From: Lewinellaceae bacterium
Lineage (GTDB): Bacteria > Bacteroidota > Bacteroidia > Chitinophagales > Saprospiraceae
Reading direction: 5' to 3'
Assembly (NCBI GenBank): GCA_020636105.1
Contig: JACJYL010000002.1
Span: forward strand, 1,516,001 to 1,580,000
DNA length: 64,000 nucleotides
The notes below the pieces were generated by a model. The model saw only the letters and a program-made list of their open reading frames with translations, made no database searches and was not told where the DNA came from. Both the position numbers and the translations under genes were made by a program. Each line of letters opens with the position of its first letter. The first letter of the stretch is position 1. Of this stretch, positions 35,637 through 44,832 are shown in pieces.

Positions 35637-35831
35637 TTTTCTTGGTTTTATTTTTAAAACATAAAATTACTCATTTTTGTAAAATAAACATCCTTTTTTA
35701 GGTAAAATACCGATAATGACAAAGAAAATATCAGTTGGTTTTTAAGCAGTATATCTAAGCCTCATGCCCTCCATCTGCCATTTGACCACCGCATTAAACA
35801 GGGTGAAATCAAAACTAAAGTCGTGCCACAA

Positions 35832-35863
35832 TTTGTCCCTACCATTATTCCGACCTAACTTTG
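35832..35863 (+). promoter_or_regulatory. Bacteroidota promoter of the aldehyde dehydrogenase gene
   Basis: TTTG (35832-35835), 20-bp spacer, TAACTTTG (35856-35863), 46 bp before the ATG at 35910. It is one of the best consensus matches in the window. Confidence 0.7.
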
Positions 35864-35909
35864 GCACCAAGAAACCAGCTAACCAAAATCCAGTAACCAG
35901 CAAACAGCT

Positions 35910-37361
35910 ATGCAAATAGATACGCATCTTCAAAATTATATCAACGGTGAACTGCTCCATCCGGTTTCCGGGGAGTACCTCAACAATTACCAGCCCGCCA
36001 CCGGCGAAATTTACAGCCATATTCCCGATTCGGATGACCGGGACATCGAATTGGCCGTAGAGGCCGCAAAAAAGGCATTCCCGGAATGGTCTTCCTGTGG
36101 CGTGGAAACACGGTTTAAGGTAATGATGAAAATTGCCCAGGGCATTGAAGACAACCTGGAAGCTTTTGCTGAAGCCGAAAGCATGGATAACGGGAAGCCC
36201 GTCTGGCTCTCCAGGTCGGTTGACATCCCGCGTGCCATTCAGAATTTCAGGTTTTTTGCCACGGGCATATTGCATTTTGCCTCAGAATCGCATTATATGG
36301 AAGGAGTAGCCGTGAATTACACTTTGCGTCAGCCCATAGGCATTACCGGCTGCATCTCTCCATGGAATCTGCCCTTGTACCTTTTCACATGGAAGATCGC
36401 ACCGGCTTTGGCGACGGGTAATTGTGTGGTGGCCAAACCATCTGAAATAACGCCTATGACGGCCTACCTGCTGTCCAAAATATGCATCGAAGCCGGGTTA
36501 CCTGCCGGCGTTTTGAATATCGTTCATGGACTGGGAAGCAAAGCAGGTCAGCCGATCATTGAACACCCGGAGATCAAGGCCATCTCTTTTACCGGAGGCA
36601 CTGCAACAGGAAAAACCATTGCTGCCACAGCAGCCCCCATGTTCAAAAAATTGTCTCTTGAACTGGGCGGCAAAAACCCAAATATTGTTTTTGCCGACTG
36701 CGACTTCGACGAAATGATAAAAACAACAGTCGCTTCCTCCTTTTCCAATAACGGACAGATTTGCCTGTGCGGCTCCAGGGTTTATGTGGAAAGACCCATC
36801 TATGAAAAATTCCGCGATGCATTGGTCGAAAGAGTTTCCAATCTGAAGGTAGGTGATCCTTTCGATCAGGACACCAAACTGGGCGCCCTGGTTTCCAAAC
36901 AACACCTGGACAAAGTGCAATCCTACCTGGAAGTAGCTCGGGAAGAAGGAGGTAAAATCCTGTGCGGCGGGGATTTGATCGAGATGGATGGTAAACTAAA
37001 AAACGGATACTATATGCGCCCGGCGGTCATCGAAGGGCTTTCGATCGGATGCCGTACCAACCAGGAAGAAATTTTCGGGCCGGTAGTCACCATCCAGCCT
37101 TTCGACACAGAAGAAGAAGCCCTTGAATTGGCAAACGGCACCGTTTACGGCCTGGCCTCAACTTTATGGACCAATGACCTCAAAAGAGCCACGCGCATGG
37201 CCGAAAAAATCCAGGCCGGCATTGTATGGATCAATTGCTGGATGCTCCGTGACCTGAGGACTCCTTTTGGAGGCGTTAAAAATTCAGGAGTGGGAAGAGA
37301 AGGCGGTTGGGAAGCGTTAAGATTTTTTACCGAGGCCAAGAATGTTTGTGTTAAATTTTAA
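35910..37361 (+). CDS. Aldehyde dehydrogenase, probably 2-aminomuconic 6-semialdehyde dehydrogenase
   Basis: 483 residues, standard length for the ALDH superfamily. Visible catalytic residues: Asn153 in PWNLP, Glu251 in ELGGKNPNIVF and the nucleophile Cys285 in NNGQICLCGSR; EEIFGPVV and the FGGVKNSGVGREGG C-terminal motif are also present. The sequence most resembles the ALDH8/2-hydroxymuconic and 2-aminomuconic semialdehyde dehydrogenase group (NAD-dependent). With tryptophan 2,3-dioxygenase, kynurenine monooxygenase and 3-hydroxyanthranilate dioxygenase encoded in the same window, oxidation of 2-aminomuconic semialdehyde to 2-aminomuconate is the likely reaction. It has its own promoter and is 22 kb from that operon. 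Other muconic or betaine-type aldehydes are alternatives. Confidence 0.85.
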   Translation: MQIDTHLQNYINGELLHPVSGEYLNNYQPATGEIYSHIPDSDDRDIELAVEAAKKAFPEWSSCGVETRFKVMMKIAQGIEDNLEAFAEAESMDNGKPVWLSRSVDIPRAIQNFRFFATGILHFASESHYMEGVAVNYTLRQPIGITGCISPWNLPLYLFTWKIAPALATGNCVVAKPSEITPMTAYLLSKICIEAGLPAGVLNIVHGLGSKAGQPIIEHPEIKAISFTGGTATGKTIAATAAPMFKKLSLELGGKNPNIVFADCDFDEMIKTTVASSFSNNGQICLCGSRVYVERPIYEKFRDALVERVSNLKVGDPFDQDTKLGALVSKQHLDKVQSYLEVAREEGGKILCGGDLIEMDGKLKNGYYMRPAVIEGLSIGCRTNQEEIFGPVVTIQPFDTEEEALELANGTVYGLASTLWTNDLKRATRMAEKIQAGIVWINCWMLRDLRTPFGGVKNSGVGREGGWEALRFFTEAKNVCVKF

Positions 37362-37423
37362 AGAAGTAAAGCATCAATACCCAACATCCTATTCTCAAAC
37401 TTTTTAGAAATTATGGAAAGTCT

Positions 37424-38170
37424 TTATCCTAGAATCCTACTATGCAGGAACTCTACAAAAGAATCCTTTTTCCTTCTCGATACGGGAATCTCAGCGCCCC
37501 CATACATCAGGGCAAAATGCCCGTCCTTGCTGGTAATTTCTTCTACCCATTCCGCATTGACCATAAAAGACTGATGCGTCCTGAAAAAATGATTGCAGGG
37601 CAGGCCTCCCCCATCAAAATTTTTCAACCCTTTACAGACCGTTAAATTTTTCCCATCCCTCATATAGAAAGTAGTATAACTTCCTTCCGATCGAAGGTAG
37701 ATCACCTGATTAAGTTTCACGAACGCCAGGCCGTTTGAGGTGGAGAGTGCAATCTTATCCGTGTAGGTGGGAGTTACCTCCTTTTTAAAAAGACCGGGTA
37801 AAAACGTATGACGGCCCGAACGCCTGATCTTGTTTACTGCCCTGACAAGGTCGTGAAGGTCAACTGGTTTTAACAGATAATCGACCACATTATATTGGAA
37901 GGCATTCATGGCGAATTGACCGCAAGTGGCCGTAAAAACAACCTGAAATGTAGGGTTGTCCAGTTTATTTAGCAGGTCAAATCCTGTCCCATCTTTAAAA
38001 TTTATATCCATAAAAATCGTATCGGGAGGATTCTGTTTGATTAGTTGCAAGGCAGAAGCTACATCAACAGCTTCTCCGGTGACCATGAAATCAGGACAGG
38101 AATCTGCTAGCATTTGTTTCAGGTTCATTCTGGCCTTTTGGTTTTGGTCAATGATAATCAAACTTTTCAT
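37424..38170 (-). CDS. LytTR-family response regulator (orphan)
   Basis: 248 residues: a receiver domain (about 1-118) and a LytTR DNA-binding domain (about 140-246). The receiver has the phospho-acceptor Asp55 in FMDINF, Thr80 in VVFTA and Lys101 in LLKPVD. The acidic pocket reads IIIDQN, so only Asp8 remains where two acidic residues are usual. The LytTR part shows FVKLNQVIYLRSEGSYTTFYM and FFRTHQSFMVN, both family-typical. No histidine kinase gene is adjacent; in this phylum the partner is usually a 7TM or LytS-like kinase. A weak reverse -7 element (TACCATTG, 38197-38190) lies 19 bp upstream. Confidence 0.9.
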   Translation of the reverse strand: MKSLIIIDQNQKARMNLKQMLADSCPDFMVTGEAVDVASALQLIKQNPPDTIFMDINFKDGTGFDLLNKLDNPTFQVVFTATCGQFAMNAFQYNVVDYLLKPVDLHDLVRAVNKIRRSGRHTFLPGLFKKEVTPTYTDKIALSTSNGLAFVKLNQVIYLRSEGSYTTFYMRDGKNLTVCKGLKNFDGGGLPCNHFFRTHQSFMVNAEWVEEITSKDGHFALMYGGAEIPVSRRKKDSFVEFLHSRILG

Positions 38171-38398
38171 TTTTTTAGATTTTGGTCAACAATGGTAGAT
38201 CAGGAAGATAAAAGGCTTCTGTTTTTTGAGATTGGAGCCACTGGGTGAAAACGCCCCTTTAAAAATCCCTCTTCCAGAATCAAATCGAAAAAACCTAAAA
38301 TTCTTACCCCCATTTACCGAATTTATATTCATTTCCACCAAATACCTCTCCAACCTCCCCAAATTTATAATAGCCAGGAAGCTGGTCAACACACCCTT

Positions 38399-38406
38399 TA
38401 TTTTTG
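38399..38406 (+). promoter_or_regulatory. -7 element of the cohesin/RCC1/HYR gene
   Basis: TATTTTTG matches TAnnTTTG and ends 16 bp before the ATG at 38423. No TTTG box is seen at the expected distance, so the assignment is moderate. Confidence 0.45.
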
Positions 38407-38422
38407 GAAAAAATCCTCCGTT

Positions 38423-41400
38423 ATGAAAACCATTTTTACCCTGTTACTTCCATTGGCTGCCCTTGTGTTCTTTCACCCAGGATATTTGTTTCAACCTAAA
38501 ATATCCGACCGGCCATCTCCCGGTTTCGTGACCAGCGGGCATATTAAAAATGATTACGGAGCTTCTTTCCCGCATGTCACAGGAATGCTGACTGGCATCG
38601 AAAACAATACTCCAATTACTTTTATTGCTCTAATTAACCAAGGGGTTTGTCAGGGAGATCAAATTTGTTTTCCAATAACAACGACCGGTTTTGAAGATAT
38701 CGAGGCCTTTCAATTTAGCCTTAACTACGATCCCGACGTACTCCATTTTAATCAAACAATGAATTTCAACCTGCCAGGAATGACGGCCGCTAATTTTGGC
38801 ACACCGCAGGAAGGATACATTACGGCTGCCTGGTTTGACGATAATGTACAAGGCATCACTGTGCCTGATGGCAGCACGCTCTTTGAAATTTGCCTTGAAA
38901 TCGTCGGTTCCCCGGGGGCAAGTTCGGCGATTATTATCAGTTCAATGCCTACCAGCATCGAAGTGGTCAACAATCAAATGGAAATTGTAGATTTTAGCAC
39001 TGTGGACGGTCAAATAAGTGTTTCAGGTCCTTCCTGTCCTGCCGATATCGAAGTGTCGGCCCAACCGGGCATGTGTGGGGCCAATGTGATGTGGGTGGTC
39101 CCTGATTCTTTGGACAATTGCGGAAACAGCTGGACGCTTTCTTCCTCTTACCAGCCAGGAGATTATTTCCCTCCCGGAACAACCGAAGTGAGTTATACCG
39201 GATCGGGTAGCAACGGACTCTCTTTCATCTGTTCTTTCACGATAATCGTGACCGGCGAAAATTCCTTTTTTATAAATGATTGCCCTGACAATATAACAAT
39301 TGCCACTACCCCCGGGATGTGCAATGCTATAATGCCCGAGCTGACGGATTCCATTTCTGTCGACAGTTGTTTTTATTTAAAAAAATGGAAGGACATTGGA
39401 GGGGGATACAGGTTTTCTGCAGGAATTCAGGAGGATGGCAGCCTTTGGACCTGGGGCGACAATGAATTCGGGCAACTCGGAGATGGCACCTTCTCGGACC
39501 ATAATTCCCCGCAACAAATGGGGAATGACGACTGGAAGGAAGTTTCCTGCGGGTTAAATTTTACCGTAGCGCTAAAAACGGATGGCACCCTCTGGAGCTG
39601 GGGAGTCAATAACTTTGGCCAGCTCGGACTTGGTAACTTTAATGACAGCAATACCCCTCAACAGATAGGAACAAGCGATCAATGGAAGGACATCAAAACC
39701 GGACAGAACCATTGTCTGGGGTTACAAAACGATGGCACCCTCTGGGCCTGGGGGGAGAATATGGCAGGGCAGCTAGGTCTGGGTGATGCGATATCAAGAA
39801 CCTTGCCTCAGCAAATAGGCTCCGACAATGATTGGAATGTGATTGCAGCGGGGGAACAAGCTTCCATGGCCTCTAAAACCAACGGTACACTGTGGGGTGC
39901 CGGAACAAATTACGCCAACCTTATGCTTGCCGGCCCAGGGATCACCTCTCAAAACACATTTAACCAGGTTGGGAATGATTCCGACTGGGCGACTTTTGAT
40001 GTAGGGGGCCATTTTCTAGGGATAAAAACCGGTGGCACTCTCTGGGCCTGGGGCAACAATTTTTACCAGGAAATTGGGAATGGAACTGTCATAAACCAGG
40101 AGTTTCCTATCCAAATCGGAACCGACACCCAATGGGAAAAGGTTTACGCAAAATCCGACGGATCCTTTGCCATTAAAACCGACAAAACCCTTTTCGCCTG
40201 GGGGCAAAACCTGGCAGGAGAACTGGGACTGGGAACCTCCGGAAGTAATCAGGGCTTCCCCGTTCAGGTTAACAACGCCCAATGGGAAATGGCGGAATTC
40301 GGGTATGAACATTCTTTTGGCATCCAAACAGACAAAAGCCTGTGGACCACCGGGCCTAATACACAAGGAGAGCTGGGTCTTGGTTTCCAGGATTTCAACA
40401 TTCTGACGACATTCACCCCCTCTATCCCGGTGATAACTTATACGGTCTCGCAACTTCCAGTAGCAGGCACCCCTGTGTCAGTAGGCATTAATTCCGTTAC
40501 CATTACATTGACGGATAGCAACGGAAATCAATCCGATTGTACTTTTGACCTTATCGTGACAGACCAGGATGACCCTGTCCTTGTTTGTAAAAGTACACTC
40601 CAGGTCGCTTTACCTGCAATCGGATTCATTGATTTAAACCCAGAGGATCTTCTGGATTTTTATGAAGATAACTGCAGCGCTTTAAACCTGTCAGTCGATC
40701 CCGTTTTTTTGGATTGTCAATCCATCGGCATCCCCATTCCAGTAACCGTCACGGCTACGGATCTCAGTGGAAACAGCAGTTTTTGCTGGTCCGAAATAAC
40801 CATAGTTGATCAATTACCCCCCGTGATCATTTGTCCTGAAGACATCACTGTTCTGATTTCCTGTGAAGAGACTGAGGGTTTCGCAGATTTTGCCCCTCCT
40901 GTGGTTACAGATAATTGCACCGTGGGCTACAGCTGCAGCCATAACCCGGGATTTTTTCCTTTGGGTAACACAACCGTCACCTGTACTGCTACGGATAACG
41001 CAGGCAACCTGTCTTCCTGTTCATTTGCTGTAGAAGTTATACCGGATCCCGATCAACCACTATCTATCGTATGTCCTGGGGAAATTCATATTCCCCTCGA
41101 CGACATGTGCCAGGGCGTGGTGCCGGACCTTTTTCAATTTCTCGTGGATATTTCAGGAGGTTGTTCGGCATTGATACTAACCCAATTTCCTCCTGAAGGT
41201 ACGATCCTTAATCCCGGGGAGGTGGTGGTAGCACAGTTATCCGTCATCGACGAAATCGGTCAAAATGATTTCTGTCAGTTCCTGCTGACCGTGGCCCCTG
41301 ACCTACCGCCCGTTTTTGTCACCCTGCCGGATCCCATTGATGACATCCAATGTCAGGATGCCCTTCCAGAGGTGCAAAACCTTGAAGCAACGGACGACTG

Positions 41401-44400
41401 TTCCGTTCCTTCAGTAACTTACGAAGTCACCTTTTTACCTGATTTTACAGATTATTGCTCTCCTTACACCGTTACCTATACCTGGACGGCCACTGACTGG
41501 CTTACAGCGGACTTCATTTCAGTAAGCCAGTCCTTTCAGATTTTACCAGATACCCAACCCCCAGTTTTCGATCAACTTCCCGGCCTGATTGGAGATGTAC
41601 ATTGCAATGAACCGCTTCCTGCTCAGGAAATCCTCACTGCAACGGATAATTGCAGTAATGCCAATGTCACATCCTCCGTGGATCCCTATACGGTAGATAA
41701 CCTGAATCCCTATACGATCATTTACCGCTGGAGAGCAGAAGACGATTGCGGAAACGCCACGGAAGAAATCAGAAGTTTCCAGGTCATCCCGGACAATACC
41801 CCGCCGGAGATCATCTGTCCCGATGACATGGTTATCAACGCTGGACCAGGCGAAACAGGAATGATCATTCTCTTTGCTGCCCCGGTGGTCAACGACAACT
41901 GCCTCACCTCATGGGATTGCGATCATGCCAGCGGAGATTTTTTCGAATGTGGTCTGACCATGGTGAATTGCACAGGCTATGACCTTTCAGGAAACACCAA
42001 TGAATGCAGTTTTTCCATACAAGTTATTTGCAATATGGATTGTGAACCAAAACTGGCCTGCCCGGAAGACATTGAAGTAATATGCCCCGGAGTTTTGGAT
42101 CTACCGCCGCCCCTGCTTATCGACAGTTGCGGAATGGATGAGATCCGCTGCACCCGCGGGGACGGACTTGAATTTGAGGATCCTTTTGATTTAGGAACCA
42201 CCGTGATCAATTGTACCGTCACGACTACCGAAGGAATAACGGACAGTTGTAATTACCTGGTTACCGTTTTAACACCTGACGATGTCCTGACAATCATCTG
42301 TCCTGATGATCAAACGATTTCCGTTCCTTTTGGGGTTCAAAATACAGTGGTCAACAATCTGTCACCATTGGCGATCTTCGGAGGCGTGCCTCCCTATTCG
42401 GTCTTTTATACGCTTAATGGAGCCACCAGTGACAATGGTGTTATTGACGCCAGCGGATCGATCCTGAATGTCGGAGAAACCATCCTGACTTACCTTGTTG
42501 AAGACGCTTGCGGAACCACTCGATCATGCCAATCAACCATCGCGGTTGATGTAACGGAAACAGGCTGTGAAAACCTAACCATGGAAGCCGTCAATCTTCA
42601 GGAAGAGACAGAAAATTGTTGCTGGCAACTCAATTACAATAATCAATCCGTGCCAGATCTGGCCGGTATAAGGATTACGGCGCTCAACGGAACAGACCTG
42701 TTATACGACCCTGCTGATATCCATCCCGGCTTATTTGACATTGTCAATTCTCCTGGTTCGGTTACCCTCGTGTCTTCCAGTGGACCAGGTAACCCGATTC
42801 CGACAGGTCAGGTGGATGATTTTTTTCGTTTCTGCCTGACGGGGATGAGTTCCGAATCCCAGCAGATCCTGATCGAATGGCTTGATACTGATTACCAGGT
42901 AGCCTGTGACACTCTTTTTGAAGCCCATTGTCTTCCTGAACCGGATGACTGCCTATACATCATTCAGGACAGCGTTTATTGTGTCGGAGATCTGATCCAC
43001 TATGCTGCGACTTTTAAAAACCCTTTGAGCTGCAACTTCGCGGTCAGTAAAATCGTAATAGACGTAACAGTGCCCAGTACGGGAGCACCCATCACCCAGG
43101 TCATTTTTCCTGTTCCGGCCATACAACCGGGAGATACGTACGATTATATTTTTGTGATCAATGACCCTTCTTTTGGAGGCGAAGAGATCTGTTTCAACAT
43201 CGTTGCCCACGATGCGCTGGATCCACTCAATTGCTGCTCTCCTGATTTACCCCATTGCATCACACTCCCGAAATGTGAACCCTGTGAATTCGTGAGCATC
43301 GATTATGAACTACAGGATTCCACGGCTTTGGACAGTTGTTGTTATACATTAAGCATTTCGAATAATTATCAAACTAATTTTTTCGAATCTATCATGGTTG
43401 AGATACTGAACCCCGGGGTTTCCTTCTCCAATGTAACTTACCCGCTTTCGACTGGATTCCTCAATACCCACAATGCTGCTTTTTCTAAACTTACCTGGAC
43501 CCATCCCAATGGATTCATCCCCATTTATACGGGAAAATTGATGGATTTTTGTCTCAACAACATAACCACCACGGCCCCTGTCCTGGTGAGTGTTCATTGG
43601 ATGCAGGGTGATTCCGTGGTCTGTGCCGATACCATCCGAATTGTTTGCCATGATTGTTTTATCCTGGATCCGGAAACGGAAGTCAATTGTGATGCGAATA
43701 AGGACTATGTGTTCACCTTGAATTTTCAAAATATTTCCGGCAACCCTATTAACAAAATCAAAATCGTGGAAGATCCATCCCATAATTTTATTTCGGATGA
43801 CATCATCGACCTTGGAGGCATTTTCAATCCCGGAGATCACGTTGGTCCTGTCAACATCCCGATCAATGGAGATGCAGGTCCCGGTGAGTATTGTTTCAAA
43901 ATAAGCCTCAAACTCGAGATCGAAGATTCATTGAGCATGGATTGCTGTTACCTCGAGCATTGTGAATGGCTACCGGATTGTGATTCACTATGTTGTTTTT
44001 ACCCCCTTGATTATCAAATCGCCCTGGACAGCGGTTTTGATTACGAGGTCAACTGCCAGGAACATTCCGTTACCGCAGTTCCCAATGGCACCAATTTTTG
44101 CGACCAGGTAGAGTGGACTTTCAGAAAACTGGGCCAGAATCAAAGCATAGGAGGTATAACGTTCGGCACCTCCCCAGTCACTTTTAACCTGCCTGAGATC
44201 GGCGTATATCGATTATGCATGAACATTATCCGTCAAGGCCCCGAGGGTGAGGAATGTTTCCCCGACGAAGGGTTTCAGGTTTGCCGGCTGATCTTCGTAA
44301 GCTGTCCGGAATTATGCATCAATGAAAACCTGATCGACCCGGATTATTCATGCCCTAACCTGAATTTCAAGGTGTGCGGATGTGACGGGATCACCTACCA

Positions 44401-44734
44401 GAATGCTTGTGTGGCGGAACATTACTACGGGGTAACCACCTGGACGCCCGGCGTATGCAACGTGATCTCGTTTGCCATTCCTGAAATTCCCGGGGAACCC
44501 CTTTTACTGACAAACCCGGTGGAGGAGATCCTGAAAATAAGCTGGGAAGGAACGCGCCTTTCCACAATACATATATACAATTTACATGGACAATTGATGG
44601 AGACCCCGCCCCCAGACCCCGACAATGACGGCTTCGCTCAAACAGACGTGAGCCACCTGCCTCCTGGCCTGTATTTGCTACAGGTCAGGAACGAGAATGG
44701 AAATATACGAACTGAAAAATTTGTAAAGATGTAA
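38423..44734 (+). CDS. Giant T9SS cargo protein: cohesin-like, HYR, inserted RCC1 propeller, Kazal-like, sorting domain
   Basis: 2,103 residues; signal-like hydrophobic N-terminus (1-22). Residues about 64-201 look like a cohesin domain (QICFPITTTGFEDIEAFQF, LNYDPDVLHF, then a DGSTLFEICLEIVG strand). HYR 1 is 204-279. HYR 2 begins at 287 (CPDNITIATTPGMC), breaks at 316, and resumes at about 671 (TYTVSQLPVAGTPVSVG); the gap holds seven RCC1 repeats with LW(T/S/A)WG-N-FGQLG motifs at 341, 390, 440, 490, 540, 590 and 640. More HYR-like modules follow to about 1,370, then Cys-rich modules shared with the next gene, a Kazal-like unit (about 1,965-2,012, VCGCDGITYQNAC) and a T9SS type A sorting domain (about 2,025-2,103). 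Secreted or surface-bound; adhesion or scaffold role inferred. Confidence 0.93.
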   Translation: MKTIFTLLLPLAALVFFHPGYLFQPKISDRPSPGFVTSGHIKNDYGASFPHVTGMLTGIENNTPITFIALINQGVCQGDQICFPITTTGFEDIEAFQFSLNYDPDVLHFNQTMNFNLPGMTAANFGTPQEGYITAAWFDDNVQGITVPDGSTLFEICLEIVGSPGASSAIIISSMPTSIEVVNNQMEIVDFSTVDGQISVSGPSCPADIEVSAQPGMCGANVMWVVPDSLDNCGNSWTLSSSYQPGDYFPPGTTEVSYTGSGSNGLSFICSFTIIVTGENSFFINDCPDNITIATTPGMCNAIMPELTDSISVDSCFYLKKWKDIGGGYRFSAGIQEDGSLWTWGDNEFGQLGDGTFSDHNSPQQMGNDDWKEVSCGLNFTVALKTDGTLWSWGVNNFGQLGLGNFNDSNTPQQIGTSDQWKDIKTGQNHCLGLQNDGTLWAWGENMAGQLGLGDAISRTLPQQIGSDNDWNVIAAGEQASMASKTNGTLWGAGTNYANLMLAGPGITSQNTFNQVGNDSDWATFDVGGHFLGIKTGGTLWAWGNNFYQEIGNGTVINQEFPIQIGTDTQWEKVYAKSDGSFAIKTDKTLFAWGQNLAGELGLGTSGSNQGFPVQVNNAQWEMAEFGYEHSFGIQTDKSLWTTGPNTQGELGLGFQDFNILTTFTPSIPVITYTVSQLPVAGTPVSVGINSVTITLTDSNGNQSDCTFDLIVTDQDDPVLVCKSTLQVALPAIGFIDLNPEDLLDFYEDNCSALNLSVDPVFLDCQSIGIPIPVTVTATDLSGNSSFCWSEITIVDQLPPVIICPEDITVLISCEETEGFADFAPPVVTDNCTVGYSCSHNPGFFPLGNTTVTCTATDNAGNLSSCSFAVEVIPDPDQPLSIVCPGEIHIPLDDMCQGVVPDLFQFLVDISGGCSALILTQFPPEGTILNPGEVVVAQLSVIDEIGQNDFCQFLLTVAPDLPPVFVTLPDPIDDIQCQDALPEVQNLEATDDCSVPSVTYEVTFLPDFTDYCSPYTVTYTWTATDWLTADFISVSQSFQILPDTQPPVFDQLPGLIGDVHCNEPLPAQEILTATDNCSNANVTSSVDPYTVDNLNPYTIIYRWRAEDDCGNATEEIRSFQVIPDNTPPEIICPDDMVINAGPGETGMIILFAAPVVNDNCLTSWDCDHASGDFFECGLTMVNCTGYDLSGNTNECSFSIQVICNMDCEPKLACPEDIEVICPGVLDLPPPLLIDSCGMDEIRCTRGDGLEFEDPFDLGTTVINCTVTTTEGITDSCNYLVTVLTPDDVLTIICPDDQTISVPFGVQNTVVNNLSPLAIFGGVPPYSVFYTLNGATSDNGVIDASGSILNVGETILTYLVEDACGTTRSCQSTIAVDVTETGCENLTMEAVNLQEETENCCWQLNYNNQSVPDLAGIRITALNGTDLLYDPADIHPGLFDIVNSPGSVTLVSSSGPGNPIPTGQVDDFFRFCLTGMSSESQQILIEWLDTDYQVACDTLFEAHCLPEPDDCLYIIQDSVYCVGDLIHYAATFKNPLSCNFAVSKIVIDVTVPSTGAPITQVIFPVPAIQPGDTYDYIFVINDPSFGGEEICFNIVAHDALDPLNCCSPDLPHCITLPKCEPCEFVSIDYELQDSTALDSCCYTLSISNNYQTNFFESIMVEILNPGVSFSNVTYPLSTGFLNTHNAAFSKLTWTHPNGFIPIYTGKLMDFCLNNITTTAPVLVSVHWMQGDSVVCADTIRIVCHDCFILDPETEVNCDANKDYVFTLNFQNISGNPINKIKIVEDPSHNFISDDIIDLGGIFNPGDHVGPVNIPINGDAGPGEYCFKISLKLEIEDSLSMDCCYLEHCEWLPDCDSLCCFYPLDYQIALDSGFDYEVNCQEHSVTAVPNGTNFCDQVEWTFRKLGQNQSIGGITFGTSPVTFNLPEIGVYRLCMNIIRQGPEGEECFPDEGFQVCRLIFVSCPELCINENLIDPDYSCPNLNFKVCGCDGITYQNACVAEHYYGVTTWTPGVCNVISFAIPEIPGEPLLLTNPVEEILKISWEGTRLSTIHIYNLHGQLMETPPPDPDNDGFAQTDVSHLPPGLYLLQVRNENGNIRTEKFVKM

Positions 44735-44832
44735 TGGGGTCGGAAATAAGTTTATTGTCAAAACAACAAACCCTTTAGGCGGATACCGAAAAGCCTTTTT
44801 AAACAGAGTAGGTATTATCAATAAAAAATATT

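Noticed and set aside
35742..36275. 177-codon reverse frame over the aldehyde dehydrogenase start
   Set aside because: It is antisense to a clear aldehyde dehydrogenase and its promoter and has no family features.
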